From Bacillota bacterium (GTDB lineage: Bacteria > Bacillota > Sulfobacillia > JABLXB01): 64,000 nt of DNA. Below the pieces are notes generated by a model that saw nothing but the letters and a program-made list of their open reading frames with translations, had not been told where the DNA came from and searched no databases. Positions 42,043-50,988 of the stretch are shown here, in pieces (position 1 is the first letter of the stretch; the number at the start of each line of letters is the position of its first letter). The stretch lies in the NCBI GenBank assembly GCA_013178305.1, contig JABLXB010000001.1:328203-392202 (forward strand), given 5' to 3'. The position numbers were made by a program, and so were the translations under genes.

Positions 42043-42121
42043 ACCAGACCCCGCGGACGGGAGGAACAACCGCCGCCGCCACAGAAATCTTGGAGAATAC
42101 CTGCGGGAGGAGGTTGAAGCC

Positions 42122-43942
42122 GTGGAGTTCGAGGCTATCGGATCGCTGCTGAGCGACTTCGTCGAGGGCATCGTGATCGCCGGGGCGGACGGTGTCATAG
42201 CCTGGCACGGCGGCCGCATCGACGCCTCATACGAGGTCCAACGGGGGAAACGGTTCTCCGAGGTTTTCGGAGTAGACGCTCCCGGGACTGGCGAAAAGGG
42301 GACCGTACTCACTACCCCCCAGGGGCGCAAGATAGTACTCCGCGGCAAGCGGGTTGCGGTCGGCGGAGCCTCCTATCACGTCGTGTTCGTCGACGACATG
42401 ACCAACCTCAAGTCAAAGGAGAGCCGCCTCCACTGCCTGGAGACCATAATCGAGTCGATCAACGACGGGGTGCTCATGAGCGATTTCGAGGGGCGCATTG
42501 CGCTGTACAACCGCGCCCAGCAGAACCTCGAGGGTATACGCGGTGAGGAGGCCGTCGGGAAGTACCTGTGGGACACGTACCACTACAATCCGGAGCTGTC
42601 CGAGCACCGCAGGGTGTTCAAGACCGGCGTCCCCATCATCGAGAGGTACCGCGCGCACGCATACAAAGACGGAGTCCCGCAATACCTGACGTACAGCACC
42701 TACCCACTCGTCAAGGACGGCGAGACCATTGCCGTCTACTCCATCAGCAGGAACGAGACCAAGCTGCGTGCGCTGCTGTACGAGACCATCGAACTCAAGC
42801 GGAAGCTCCTGAACGGCCCCGATCAGCGGGAGGATCTACCCAACAACGGGACTGCCTACACTTTCGCCGACATCAAGGGCGAAAGCCAGGCAATCCGTGG
42901 GCTGGTCCAGGAAGCGCAGATGATGGCCCTCCTGGACACCAACGTTTTGATCGTCGGCGAGACGGGAACCGGTAAGGAGCTGTTCGCGCAGAGCATCCAC
43001 AACCACGGGATGAACTCGAAGAAGCCGTTCGTGGCGATCAACTGCGCGGCTATTCCGGAGGCCCTGCTCGAGAGCATCCTGTTCGGCACCGTCAAGGGAG
43101 CATACACCGGCGCCGTGGACCAGATCGGCCTGTTGGAGCACGCGCAGGATGGCACCCTGTTCCTCGACGAGATAAGCTCGATGCCGGTCCCGCTCCAATC
43201 CAAACTCACCCGCGTCCTCCAGGAAAGAGCCGTTCGAAGGGTTGGCGGGCTGTCCGTCGCGCCTGTCCGCTGCCGCATAATCAGCGCCGCCAACGAGGAC
43301 CCGCACAGGCTCATACAGGAGGAGAGGCTACGCCTTGACCTGTTCCACCGGATAGCCGGCACCTGCCTCATCATCCCGCCGCTCCGCGAGCGCAAGGATG
43401 ACATCCTGTACCTGTCCCAGCACCTGATAAACTACTACAACAGGGCCTTCAACAAGCGTATCGATGGGCTGGCGCCTGAACTCAAGGACCTGATGCTTTC
43501 ATATCCATGGCCCGGCAACGTGAGGGAACTCGAGCACTTCGTGGAGAACCTCATGGTCCGCGCTGGGGACGACCAGACCGTGCTGGACGTGCACAACATC
43601 CCGCTGTACCTGCGCCGCGATATCCTCGGGAAAGCGGCTTCTCTCGACCCTGCGCCCAGGCCGGCCACACCTGGCTGGGCGGTCGCACCTACCGCACCCG
43701 CGACTGTTGATGAACGCGCCAGGCAGGCCTCGCTGCCGGAGCACCTGCGCGACTACGAGGAACAGACATTGAGGAAGGCACTCGACGAGAACGGCTGGAA
43801 CATCAGCCGCGCGGCGAGGAGCCTCGGCATCCTGCGCCAGAGCCTGCAATACCGGATGAAGAAGATGGGCATCATCAAGCCCTCACCCGTGTTGTTGGGG
43901 CCGTCTGGAGCTTCGGGCTCTTCAAGCCCTTCAGCCGGGTAG
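42122..43942 (+). CDS. Sigma-54-dependent activator with PAS domain, RocR-like (606 aa)
   Basis: Domains in order: N-terminal sensory region with a first PAS-like repeat (about 1-95), a PAS domain (about 100-220; GVLMSDFEGRIALYNRAQQNLEG), an AAA+ domain with Walker A (GETGTGKE), sigma-54 contact loop GAYTGA and Walker B (GTLFLDEISSM), and a Fis-type helix-turn-helix (NGWNISRAARSLGILRQSLQYR). A GTG at 42122 has a GGAGG site. It is divergent from the imidazole operon with its sigma-54 promoter between them, and is the obvious activator. The usual inducers of the group are arginine, ornithine or related amino acids. Confidence 0.92.
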   Translation: MEFEAIGSLLSDFVEGIVIAGADGVIAWHGGRIDASYEVQRGKRFSEVFGVDAPGTGEKGTVLTTPQGRKIVLRGKRVAVGGASYHVVFVDDMTNLKSKESRLHCLETIIESINDGVLMSDFEGRIALYNRAQQNLEGIRGEEAVGKYLWDTYHYNPELSEHRRVFKTGVPIIERYRAHAYKDGVPQYLTYSTYPLVKDGETIAVYSISRNETKLRALLYETIELKRKLLNGPDQREDLPNNGTAYTFADIKGESQAIRGLVQEAQMMALLDTNVLIVGETGTGKELFAQSIHNHGMNSKKPFVAINCAAIPEALLESILFGTVKGAYTGAVDQIGLLEHAQDGTLFLDEISSMPVPLQSKLTRVLQERAVRRVGGLSVAPVRCRIISAANEDPHRLIQEERLRLDLFHRIAGTCLIIPPLRERKDDILYLSQHLINYYNRAFNKRIDGLAPELKDLMLSYPWPGNVRELEHFVENLMVRAGDDQTVLDVHNIPLYLRRDILGKAASLDPAPRPATPGWAVAPTAPATVDERARQASLPEHLRDYEEQTLRKALDENGWNISRAARSLGILRQSLQYRMKKMGIIKPSPVLLGPSGASGSSSPSAG

Positions 43943-44033
43943 GCGGCCGGGTCGTAGGCTCTCACCACGAGCGACGCCCACAGGAATGCCCGAACAGGGC
44001 CAGGAAATAGCCCTTCGAGCGCCCGAGACGGGT

Positions 44034-44519
44034 CTAGACGTGGTTCAGCCCCAGGCCGAACGCCTCGTGTTCCCAGCCTTTCACGGGCGCCCCGATGGTC
44101 CCGTACAGCGCCACCGCGAGCCATTCACCTTCCTGCGGGTCCACCTCGCTCTTCGATCCCCGCAGCACCACGAAACTCAGGCCCACCGTGCGCAGCACGC
44201 TGCCGAACTCGATCTGCCCGCGCGAGACCCCCTGAAGGGCTTCTATGATCGCGTGGTAGAGCGCGTGCTCTTCGCGGAAGCTGGTCTCGTCGACGAGACC
44301 GCTCCTGCGGGCGGCCGTCTCGACTGCGGCCACGACCTTCGCCGGCTCCATCGTCCCCACGCGGCCCCTGACCATCCTGAAGCCTCGAGCCCTGATGACG
44401 TCGTCGACCGCACCGGCGGCGGCCTGGGGGTCGTCGAGCATGACCGCCAGTACCGCTGACTTCCCTATCCGGTTACCCCGCAGAAGCGTCTCGAGTATCT
44501 GCAAGACGTTAACCTCCAT
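44034..44519 (-). CDS. hutP: HutP-type histidine-dependent RNA-binding antiterminator (161 aa)
   Basis: The protein matches B. subtilis HutP along its core: IGKSAVLAVMLDDP, VRGRVGTMEPAKVVAAVETAARRSG, FREEHALYHAIIEALQGVSRGQIEFGSVLRTVGL and GTIGAPVKGWEHEAFGLGLNHV. The histidine/Mg-binding His residues (His85, His89, His151) are kept. HutP binds NAG triplets in hut mRNA when histidine is present and prevents formation of a terminator. It is cotranscribed with a phosphoribosyltransferase-like gene and lies 2.3 kb beyond the operon it may control. Two fitting RNA sites are found at 29.1 and 34.0 kb. Confidence 0.95.
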   Translation of the reverse strand: MEVNVLQILETLLRGNRIGKSAVLAVMLDDPQAAAGAVDDVIRARGFRMVRGRVGTMEPAKVVAAVETAARRSGLVDETSFREEHALYHAIIEALQGVSRGQIEFGSVLRTVGLSFVVLRGSKSEVDPQEGEWLAVALYGTIGAPVKGWEHEAFGLGLNHV

Positions 44520-44526
44520 CCGCCGG

Positions 44527-45084
44527 CTACCTCGAGAACACGGGTAGCGGTTCCAGGTAGATGAGATCCTCCTGGTAGAAGTCGCCCTCCTTGAGTACGG
44601 CCGCGCGGCAGACTATCTGTCCACCGGCCTGCCTGATAAGATGCTCCACAGCGTAGATGGTGCCTCCGGTCGATACAACATCGTCCACGACCACGATCCT
44701 CCGTCCCTTGACCCTCTCGACGTCGACACCATCCAGCACGAGCTTCTGGGTGCCTTTCGTGGTGATGGACTCCACGTCCACTACCAGCGGGTTCTGCATG
44801 TACGCCTTTATGCTCTTGCGGCAGACGATGTACCTCTTGTGTCCGAGGATCGTCGCCAGCGATTGCAGGAGCGGGACCACCTTGGCCTCGGGCCCAAGCA
44901 TCAGGTCGAAGTCGACCGCACAGAGTCTCGCGGCGAGGCCGCCGGCGCAGACGTTGATCAGCTGCGCGTCCCCCATCATCACGAACGACGCTATCCACAG
45001 GTTCTCGGCCACGCGGATTACAGGGAGCCTGCGCTTCAGACCGCATACCTGAATGTCGTAGTACTGCTGACCCGTGTATTGCAT
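44527..45084 (-). CDS. Phosphoribosyltransferase family protein (185 aa)
   Basis: A type I phosphoribosyltransferase fold with the PRPP-binding motif IVVVDDVVSTGGTIYAVEHLI near residue 140. The N-terminal half has the features of adenine/xanthine-type or PurR-like regulators. The frame opens at 45117, but the ATG at 45084 has an AAGGGGGA ribosome site. It is 7 nt upstream of hutP and shares its operon. PRPP is the first substrate of histidine synthesis, so it might sense or recycle a nucleotide base; that is speculation. Confidence 0.8.
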   Translation of the reverse strand: MQYTGQQYYDIQVCGLKRRLPVIRVAENLWIASFVMMGDAQLINVCAGGLAARLCAVDFDLMLGPEAKVVPLLQSLATILGHKRYIVCRKSIKAYMQNPLVVDVESITTKGTQKLVLDGVDVERVKGRRIVVVDDVVSTGGTIYAVEHLIRQAGGQIVCRAAVLKEGDFYQEDLIYLEPLPVFSR

Positions 45085-45209
45085 CGACTGTCCCCCTTGA
45101 CGGCGCGGCGGTGGCAAGGTCGTCCGGCGTAGTCGCCACCCCGGCCTGCGTACGGTTTTGTCCCGCCATCTTCTTCGTTGACGGGGGTTGTTTTCCTTTT
45201 CGGAGCGGT

Positions 45210-45239
45210 TTGCCGCCGGCAGGGTCTATTGTGTAGAAT
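45210..45239 (+). promoter_or_regulatory. Candidate sigma-A promoter upstream of the BtuF-like gene
   Basis: TTGCCG and TAGAAT are separated by 18 nt. The transcript would start about 90 nt before the BtuF-like start codon. The leader has a repeated GGGCCTCAGCAG and a small GGGCGG/CCGCCC stem. No cobalamin riboswitch core is seen. Confidence 0.4.
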
Positions 45240-45338
45240 GTCTGTGTCACGCAACGGTGGACAGGGCCTCAGCAGCGCCCTGATAGGGCCTCAGCAGGGC
45301 GGATGATACCGCCCGCTGGCCGAGAGGGGAGTCAACAC

Positions 45339-46379
45339 ATGCGTTCGAGCGTAAATGTCATCGCACCCACGAGGAGACCTCGAAACGTCCGGCGAGGTAC
45401 CCACCTCCTCACCACAGCCCTCATCATCGCAACACTCATCGCGGGATGCGGCGGCGCCGCGTCCAAATCACAGCAGTCTGCGCCCTCGCAGGAGCCATCG
45501 CAGGGGTCTTCGCAGGCGCCGTCGAAAGACGCGCAGTTGCCGCAGGAGCCTGCGCCCGCGCCCGAGTACCCGCTCTCGTTCGTGGACGGCCTCAAGAGGC
45601 CGGTTACGCTCCAGGCCAGGCCCTCGCGCATAGTCTCCGTGATCCCGGCGGGGACGGAGATACTGTTCGCCCTCGGGGCCGGCGACAGGGTTGTCGGGGT
45701 CAGCACGTACTGCAACTATCCCGAGCAGGCAAAACAGAAAGAGAAAGCCGGCGGCTATTCGAACCCCAGCGTTGAAAAGGTCGTCAGTCTCAAGCCCGAC
45801 CTCGTGCTCGGCGACTTCGTGCACGGCGAGTTCGCCACCCACCTGGGCAAGCTGGGCATCCCGGTGATGCTCCTCAACTCCCAGAGCGTGGCGGAGGCGC
45901 TCGACTCCATCAAGATGTTGGGGCGGGCCATCGGGTCCAGGGATGCCGCCGAGTCGCTGTGCGCCGCGATGGGGTCGCGAGTCGACGAGGTTCAGAAGAA
46001 GGTGGGTTCTGTCCCCGCCTCCCAGCGGCTCAAGGTATTCCACGAACTCTGGCACGAGCCGCTTATGACGTCGGGCCCCGGGACCATAATGGACGACCTC
46101 ATCAGGCTGGCGGGCGGGATCAACGTCGCGGCAGACGCCAAGACCCAGTACCCCGAGTACAGCCTCGAGATGCTGGTGGCCAAGAACCCGGACGTGATCG
46201 TGTACACGTACCACTACGACCAGCGCCAGCTCAAGCGGAAGGGCTGGGACAACCTGCGAGCGGTGAAACAGGGCAGGGTGTACGTCTTGACTGACGACCT
46301 CGTTTCGAGGCCGGGGCCCAGGATCGTGGACGGGCTCGAGGAACTCGCCCGGAAGCTCTATCCCGACGCGTTCAAGTAG
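45339..46379 (+). CDS. BtuF-like ABC transporter substrate-binding lipoprotein (346 aa)
   Basis: A class III periplasmic-binding protein. The signal peptide ends in a lipobox (LIATLIAGC), followed by a Gln/Pro/Ser-rich linker and the fold of cobalamin, heme or siderophore binders: RIVSVIPAGTEILFALGAGDRVVGVSTYCNYPE, NPSVEKVVSLKPDLVLGD and KQGRVYVLTDDLVSRPGPRIVDGL. The ATG at 45339 has an AGGGGAG ribosome site. No permease or ATPase is adjacent. A B12 ligand would suit the B12-dependent fusion at 60.1 kb, but the binding residues do not prove it. Confidence 0.85.
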   Translation: MRSSVNVIAPTRRPRNVRRGTHLLTTALIIATLIAGCGGAASKSQQSAPSQEPSQGSSQAPSKDAQLPQEPAPAPEYPLSFVDGLKRPVTLQARPSRIVSVIPAGTEILFALGAGDRVVGVSTYCNYPEQAKQKEKAGGYSNPSVEKVVSLKPDLVLGDFVHGEFATHLGKLGIPVMLLNSQSVAEALDSIKMLGRAIGSRDAAESLCAAMGSRVDEVQKKVGSVPASQRLKVFHELWHEPLMTSGPGTIMDDLIRLAGGINVAADAKTQYPEYSLEMLVAKNPDVIVYTYHYDQRQLKRKGWDNLRAVKQGRVYVLTDDLVSRPGPRIVDGLEELARKLYPDAFK

Positions 46380-46444
46380 CGAGCGCGGGGAGCGTGCGAG
46401 CGAGCGCGGGCGCACCCAGCGTGGGCCGCGCGGATGGCAGCGCG

Positions 46445-46466
46445 GGCGGCGACCTGACCGTCGCCG
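46445..46466 (+). terminator. Stem-loop after the BtuF-like gene
   Basis: Arms GCGGCGAC and GTCGCCGC pair around a 6-nt loop 66 nt past the stop. The tail GTTAAGT is not T-rich, so termination would be weak or rho-dependent. Confidence 0.4.
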
Positions 46467-46597
46467 CGTTAAGTCAGAATCTGCCATCTAGCAGGAAGAA
46501 TCTCGCCCGCGGTGAATACCACGGCATCCGCTGGAGTCACAGGACCCCGCACGGTTGAGGCATTGAGAATGCACGGACTACAACAACGGAGGGAGAG

Positions 46598-47659
46598 ATG
46601 GTTTTGGCCGACGTACTTGCCGCAATCGCCGTAGTCATCAACGGTTTGCCGCAGGGCCTGCTCGCGCTGTCTTACGGATTCGCCGCCTTCCCCACCGCGC
46701 TGGGATTCGCGATCGGTGTGGCGGGCGCGTTGCTGTTCGGCTCCGTGGCCCCGATATCGTTCCAGGCGGAGTCGATCGTGCTGGCCGGGACGATCGGCCG
46801 CGACCGGTACGAAAGGTGCACTATTGTCGTTATTACCGGTATCGCGATGGCCGTCGTCGGGGCGCTGGGCCTCCTCCAGCCGACGATCGCGTTCATCGGG
46901 CCCGCCATCGAGAACGGCATGATGGCCGGCGTCGGGATAATCCTGGCGACCGTCGCGGTCAACATGGTGAAAAGCAACTCTAAAGTGGGTATCGTCTCTG
47001 TTGCTGTCGCGCTCCTCGTCTATGCTTTCAAGAAGGACCTGGTGTGGACCATCGTCTCGAGCGTGGTGGCGAGCACGATACTCTGGCTGGCTGTGAAGCC
47101 GAAGACTGACGACGCCGGGACGGGCGCCTACACCGATATCGAGGTAATGCGGCCCATCCAGCTCAAGTTTACCCCGCAGGTCATCCGCGGTGCGCTCGCG
47201 ATGATATGCCTGCAGATAGGCGGCAACATAGCGTATGCCGGCATTACAGGCAAGATCGCCGGCAAAGGGGTCAACGTCGACCACGTAACGCTATATTCGG
47301 GCCTGGCCGACGCCGCCAGCGCGTTCTTCGGTGGCGGACCCGTCGAGGCGATCATCAGTGGTACCGGTGCGGCCCCGCGGCCACTCATTGCCGGAGTCAT
47401 GATGATGGCGATAATGGCGGCCATCCTGCTGCTCAAGCTCCTGCCCACTATCGGTAAACACGTCCCCAGCGAGTCGATCGCGGGCTTCCTGTTCGTGCTT
47501 GGCGCCATCGTAGCGTTCCCGATCAACGTCAAGGCGGCGATAGGCGCCGACCCGATCACCGGCGGTGTGACGACGGTCGTCACCGCCGCTACCGACCCGT
47601 TCATCGGCCTGGTCGCCGGCGTCATCGTCCGCGCGCTGATGGCCGCGGCCGGGAGCTAG
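46598..47659 (+). CDS. NCS2-like nucleobase permease family protein (353 aa)
   Basis: A very hydrophobic protein with many membrane segments and the internal motif FFGGGPVEAIISGTGAAPRP, which resembles the substrate and QH-site region of xanthine/uracil permeases; length is shorter than the 430-450 aa of typical NCS2 proteins. The ATG has an excellent GGAGGGAG ribosome site. Substrate is unknown; a purine or imidazole base would fit the phosphoribosyltransferase and imidazole cluster nearby. The terminator after it indicates a single-gene transcript. Confidence 0.65.
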   Translation: MVLADVLAAIAVVINGLPQGLLALSYGFAAFPTALGFAIGVAGALLFGSVAPISFQAESIVLAGTIGRDRYERCTIVVITGIAMAVVGALGLLQPTIAFIGPAIENGMMAGVGIILATVAVNMVKSNSKVGIVSVAVALLVYAFKKDLVWTIVSSVVASTILWLAVKPKTDDAGTGAYTDIEVMRPIQLKFTPQVIRGALAMICLQIGGNIAYAGITGKIAGKGVNVDHVTLYSGLADAASAFFGGGPVEAIISGTGAAPRPLIAGVMMMAIMAAILLLKLLPTIGKHVPSESIAGFLFVLGAIVAFPINVKAAIGADPITGGVTTVVTAATDPFIGLVAGVIVRALMAAAGS

Positions 47660-47691
47660 GCGGCGGCCTGGCGGAACTGTAGTCTCCATCG

Positions 47692-47720
47692 CGGGCGCCG
47701 GTCAAGCGGCGCCCGTTCTT
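47692..47720 (+). terminator. Rho-independent terminator
   Basis: Perfect arms CGGGCGCCG and CGGCGCCCG with loop GTCAAG are followed by TTCTT, 32 nt after the NCS2-like gene. Confidence 0.75.
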
Positions 47721-47760
47721 CGCTAGGCCGCCGCGGCCACGCGTCGCCCCGGCAGCCGGT

Positions 47761-49302
47761 GTGGCTGTATTGCCCCGTTCCGCCCTCGACATACTGAGCA
47801 CTGTGAAGGACGCTCTCAAGCGCGGTCTGGGTTCGAGGCACCTCTCGATGATATCGATAGGCGGCGTGATCGGGGTGGGTATGTTCCTCGGCAGCGGCGC
47901 CACCGTCAGGCTGGGCGGGCCCGGCGTCGTGCTGTCGTACCTCCTGGGCGGCGTTATAATGATGATGGTCATGCTGGCGCTGGGGGAGATGTCGGTCGCC
48001 TACCCCGTACCAGGGTCGTTCCGCGTCTACGCCTCCCAGTACCTTAGCCCGTTCGTAGGGTACGTCACAGGCTGGCTGTACTGGGTGTCCTGGGTTGGCA
48101 TAATGGCCGCCGAGATCGTCGCCGCCACGGTTTACATGGAGTACTGGTTTCCCGGCGCCCCGAACTGGATATTCGGAGCCCTGTTCGCGGTCCTGATGAC
48201 CGTGATCAACCTGGTCTCCGTGAGGTCGTTCGGCGAATTCGAATTCTGGTTCTCGCTCGTTAAAGTGATCGCCATCGTGGCGTTCATCGTCGTAGGCACG
48301 GCGGCGATAACCGGCGCCGGCGCGCGGTTCGGCGTGCCCGCCATCGGCCTTGCCAATTACACCGGGCAGGGCGGCTTCTTCCCAAACGGCGTGCGGGGCG
48401 TAGCGCTGGCGATGGTCATGGTCATGCTCGCCTATGGTGGCACCGAGGTCATCGGCGTCGCCGCCGCCGAGACGAAGAACCCCGAAGTCAACGTCCCGCT
48501 GGCGATTCGCGGCGTCGTCGTGCGGACGCTCGTGCTGTACGTGGGGTCCATTGCGGTCCTGGTGGGGGTGATACCGTGGACCCGCGCCGGCCTCACGGAA
48601 AGCCCGTTCGTGTCGGTATTCGGCCTGGTGGGCATACGAAAGGCCGCGACGCTCATGAACCTCGTCGTCATCAGCGCCGCCCTCTCGTCCATGAACAGCG
48701 GGCTATACACGAGCTCGCGCATGCTACACTCGCTCGCGTCCCAGGGAATGGCTCCCGTGCTGTTCTCCCAGGTCAGCACGAGTACCGGCGTACCATACTG
48801 GGCTGTGCTGGCCAGTACAGCCTCCCTGTACCTCGGGGTACTGGCATATTACGTCTCGCCCCACGGCGCCTTCCTGTTCGTGGCCGGCATCTCGGCTTTC
48901 GGCTTTTTCTTCTCCTGGCTCGTAATCACACTCACCCACCTACGGTTCAGGCCCGCGGTCGCGGCGGCCGAGCCCTGGAGGCTGAAGTTCAAGGCCCCCG
49001 GTTTTCCCCACACTTCGATCATCACGTCCATCCTGCTGGTAGTCGTGACTTCGGCGCTGTGGCTCATTCCCGAGCAGCGTATGGGCCTGTATGCGGGACT
49101 CGTGCTGCTGGCGTTCATAAGCCTGGCATACGCACTCGGGTTCTTGCTGGAGCGCCGGAGGCCCGGCCCGGCGCTCGAACCAGGCCCCATGTCCAGACCC
49201 GCGGAGGCTCTGCGACTGGCCTCCTACTTCGGCTTCGAACAGGCGACGGACGAGCCGGAGGAAAGACCAGGCGACGGCGAGAGCGGGACATCATCCCGGT
49301 AA
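47761..49302 (+). CDS. Amino acid permease, APC superfamily (513 aa)
   Basis: A 12-helix APC transporter: LSMISIGGVIGVGMFLGSGATVRLGGPG (the helix 1 substrate loop GxIGxG), YPVPGSFRVYASQYLSP, AYGGTEVIGVAAAETKNPEVNVP and SSMNSGLYTSSRMLHSLASQGMAP. About 40 charged residues follow the last helix. The GTG at 47761 lacks a good ribosome site, and a nearby GTG at 47803 is an alternative. Family members import histidine, arginine, lysine or proline by proton symport. Position close to the hut-like cluster makes histidine uptake plausible. Confidence 0.85.
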   Translation: MAVLPRSALDILSTVKDALKRGLGSRHLSMISIGGVIGVGMFLGSGATVRLGGPGVVLSYLLGGVIMMMVMLALGEMSVAYPVPGSFRVYASQYLSPFVGYVTGWLYWVSWVGIMAAEIVAATVYMEYWFPGAPNWIFGALFAVLMTVINLVSVRSFGEFEFWFSLVKVIAIVAFIVVGTAAITGAGARFGVPAIGLANYTGQGGFFPNGVRGVALAMVMVMLAYGGTEVIGVAAAETKNPEVNVPLAIRGVVVRTLVLYVGSIAVLVGVIPWTRAGLTESPFVSVFGLVGIRKAATLMNLVVISAALSSMNSGLYTSSRMLHSLASQGMAPVLFSQVSTSTGVPYWAVLASTASLYLGVLAYYVSPHGAFLFVAGISAFGFFFSWLVITLTHLRFRPAVAAAEPWRLKFKAPGFPHTSIITSILLVVVTSALWLIPEQRMGLYAGLVLLAFISLAYALGFLLERRRPGPALEPGPMSRPAEALRLASYFGFEQATDEPEERPGDGESGTSSR

Positions 49303-49341
49303 TCCCAACTTGGTTGGCCTCTGAAACGGTCCAATTGGCTG

Positions 49342-49369
49342 TTGCACGGCCCCCCACATCCGGTATACT
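49342..49369 (+). promoter_or_regulatory. Sigma-A-type promoter of the MocR gene
   Basis: TTGCAC and TATACT are 16 nt apart, ending just before the MocR coding frame. The predicted start of transcription lies within or next to the repeat described in the following entry. Confidence 0.55.
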
Positions 49370-49374
49370 GGCAT

Positions 49375-49388
49375 TTGGGTGATCCCAA
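49375..49388 (+). promoter_or_regulatory. Palindrome TTGGGTGATCCCAA, candidate MocR autoregulatory operator
   Basis: A perfect 5-bp-arm inverted repeat spans the predicted transcription start of the MocR gene. The half TTGGGTG recurs 20 nt downstream (ATTGGGTGG), and AATCCCAA occurs 70 nt upstream. MocR proteins often bind repeats at their own promoter. Confidence 0.4.
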
Positions 49389-49411
49389 TCATCTATTGGG
49401 TGGCAGAGGAC

Positions 49412-50929
49412 ATGCGCATCACGATAGACCGTGACATCTCAACGCCGGTCTACCGGCAGATCGCGGACCAGATTCGCGACCTGATCCTTTCCGGTGAGTT
49501 CGGCCCGGGCCGGCGCCTACCCGCGGAGCGGAAGCTCGCGGAGTCACTCGGCGTAAACCGGAGCACGATCATCAACGCATACGGCGAGCTCCAGGCCTCG
49601 GGGCTTGTCGAGTCCCGTTTCGGTCGCGGTACGACTGTTCTGGCTGCACCTCTCGGCAGCCCCCCGGCGGGAGACAGGCAGGCGGCGCCGCTTCCGTGGC
49701 GCCAGTTCTTCGGCGAGACTGCGGGAAGGACGCGGGAACCCCTCCTCCGGGACCTCATGGAATTGGCCGGTCGGGAGGACATCATCTCTTTCGCCGCAGG
49801 CATACCCGCGCCCGAGACGTACCCTCTCGATGCTTTTCGCGAGATACAGGACCAGGTGCTAAGGGACCACGGCCGTGCGGCGCTCCAGCACAGCCCCACC
49901 GAGGGCCATCTTCCCCTCAGGGAGACCATTTGCCAGATCATGCACGCGCGAGGGGTCAACTGCTCGCCGGACGAGATACTCGTGCTCTCCGGCTCCCAGC
50001 AAGGACTCGACCTGGCAGCACGCGTTTTCGTAGATCAGGGTGACGTGGTGCTGGTCGAAGAACCATCTTTCTTCTGCGCCGTTCAGGTTTTCCAGACCTC
50101 GGGAGCAAGGGTCATCGGTGTGCCGCTGGACGAAGGTGGGGTACGCCTCGACGTGCTTGAGACGCTGCTCTCCCGCTACCAACCGAAGTTCGTCTACACG
50201 CTGCCAACGTTTCAGAACCCGTCCGGGGTGACGATGAGCCTGGAAAGGCGGCTCGCCCTGCTTGAACTCGCTTATCGCTACCAGGTTCCGGTCCTCGAAG
50301 ACGACCCGTATGGGGAGCTTCGTTATGAAGGCAAATTCGTCCCTGCGTTGAAGGCTCTCGACCGCAACGGCTACGTGATTTACCTCAGTACATTCTCAAA
50401 GGTCTTGTTCCCGGGCCTGCGTGTGGGCTGGATGGTCGCTCCACGGCCGGTTGCGCGGCAATTCGCGCTGGCGAGGCAGCTCGTGGACCTGCACTCGAAC
50501 ACGCTGGCCCAGTGGCTAATCGATGGGTTCTTCCGCCGCGGCCTGTTTGACGTTCACATCGCCGGCGTGCGGCGGGAGAACGAGCGCCGCCGCAATACCA
50601 TGCAGCTGGCCCTCGGGCGCAAGGCGCCGCCGGGGTTCCGGTTCAACCGGCCGGAAGGAGGACTGTACCTGTGGTGTACACTACCCAGCGGCATGAACGG
50701 TTCCAGACTCCTGGCCCACGCCACGGAACACGGGGTCACGTTTGTCCCGGGTGAGCCCTTCTACGCCGGGGGACAGGGGCAGGACCACATCAGGCTGAAC
50801 TACAGCTACCTCCCGCCAGACCGCATCGAGGAGGGCGTGGCAAGACTGGTCACCGTCATACGGGAGTCGACGAGCCATGGCCGGGAAATGCCGGCAGGAG
50901 TGGTGCCCGGGATGATGCCCATCGTGTGA
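49412..50929 (+). CDS. MocR family (GntR helix-turn-helix plus aminotransferase-like) regulator (505 aa)
   Basis: An N-terminal GntR winged helix (PVYRQIADQIRDLILSGEFGPGRRLPAERKLAESLGVNRSTIINAY) is fused to a full aminotransferase fold-type I domain with FAAGIPAPETYP, LPTFQNPSGVTMS, EDDPYGELRYEG and the PLP lysine in STFSKVLFPGLRVGW. MocR proteins sense PLP or an amino acid. I prefer the ATG at 49412 (GGGTGG 8 nt upstream) to the GTG at 49379, which overlaps the operator. The azlCD pair follows 59 nt later and is its likely target. Confidence 0.9.
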   Translation: MRITIDRDISTPVYRQIADQIRDLILSGEFGPGRRLPAERKLAESLGVNRSTIINAYGELQASGLVESRFGRGTTVLAAPLGSPPAGDRQAAPLPWRQFFGETAGRTREPLLRDLMELAGREDIISFAAGIPAPETYPLDAFREIQDQVLRDHGRAALQHSPTEGHLPLRETICQIMHARGVNCSPDEILVLSGSQQGLDLAARVFVDQGDVVLVEEPSFFCAVQVFQTSGARVIGVPLDEGGVRLDVLETLLSRYQPKFVYTLPTFQNPSGVTMSLERRLALLELAYRYQVPVLEDDPYGELRYEGKFVPALKALDRNGYVIYLSTFSKVLFPGLRVGWMVAPRPVARQFALARQLVDLHSNTLAQWLIDGFFRRGLFDVHIAGVRRENERRRNTMQLALGRKAPPGFRFNRPEGGLYLWCTLPSGMNGSRLLAHATEHGVTFVPGEPFYAGGQGQDHIRLNYSYLPPDRIEEGVARLVTVIRESTSHGREMPAGVVPGMMPIV

Positions 50930-50988
50930 CGATCGGCCGGATCTCTGTTGACGCTGGAGCGACTACTACCGTTTCAGAGGGGATTTCC

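Noticed and set aside
44465-45250. 261-codon minus-strand frame over the phosphoribosyltransferase gene
   Set aside because: Overlaps the real gene in another frame and has no recognisable domain.
45240-45338. Cobalamin riboswitch upstream of the BtuF-like gene
   Set aside because: The leader has direct repeats and a small stem but lacks the conserved B12-box core sequences.
46467-46597. Purine riboswitch before the NCS2-like permease
   Set aside because: No conserved purine-aptamer core could be found in the leader.
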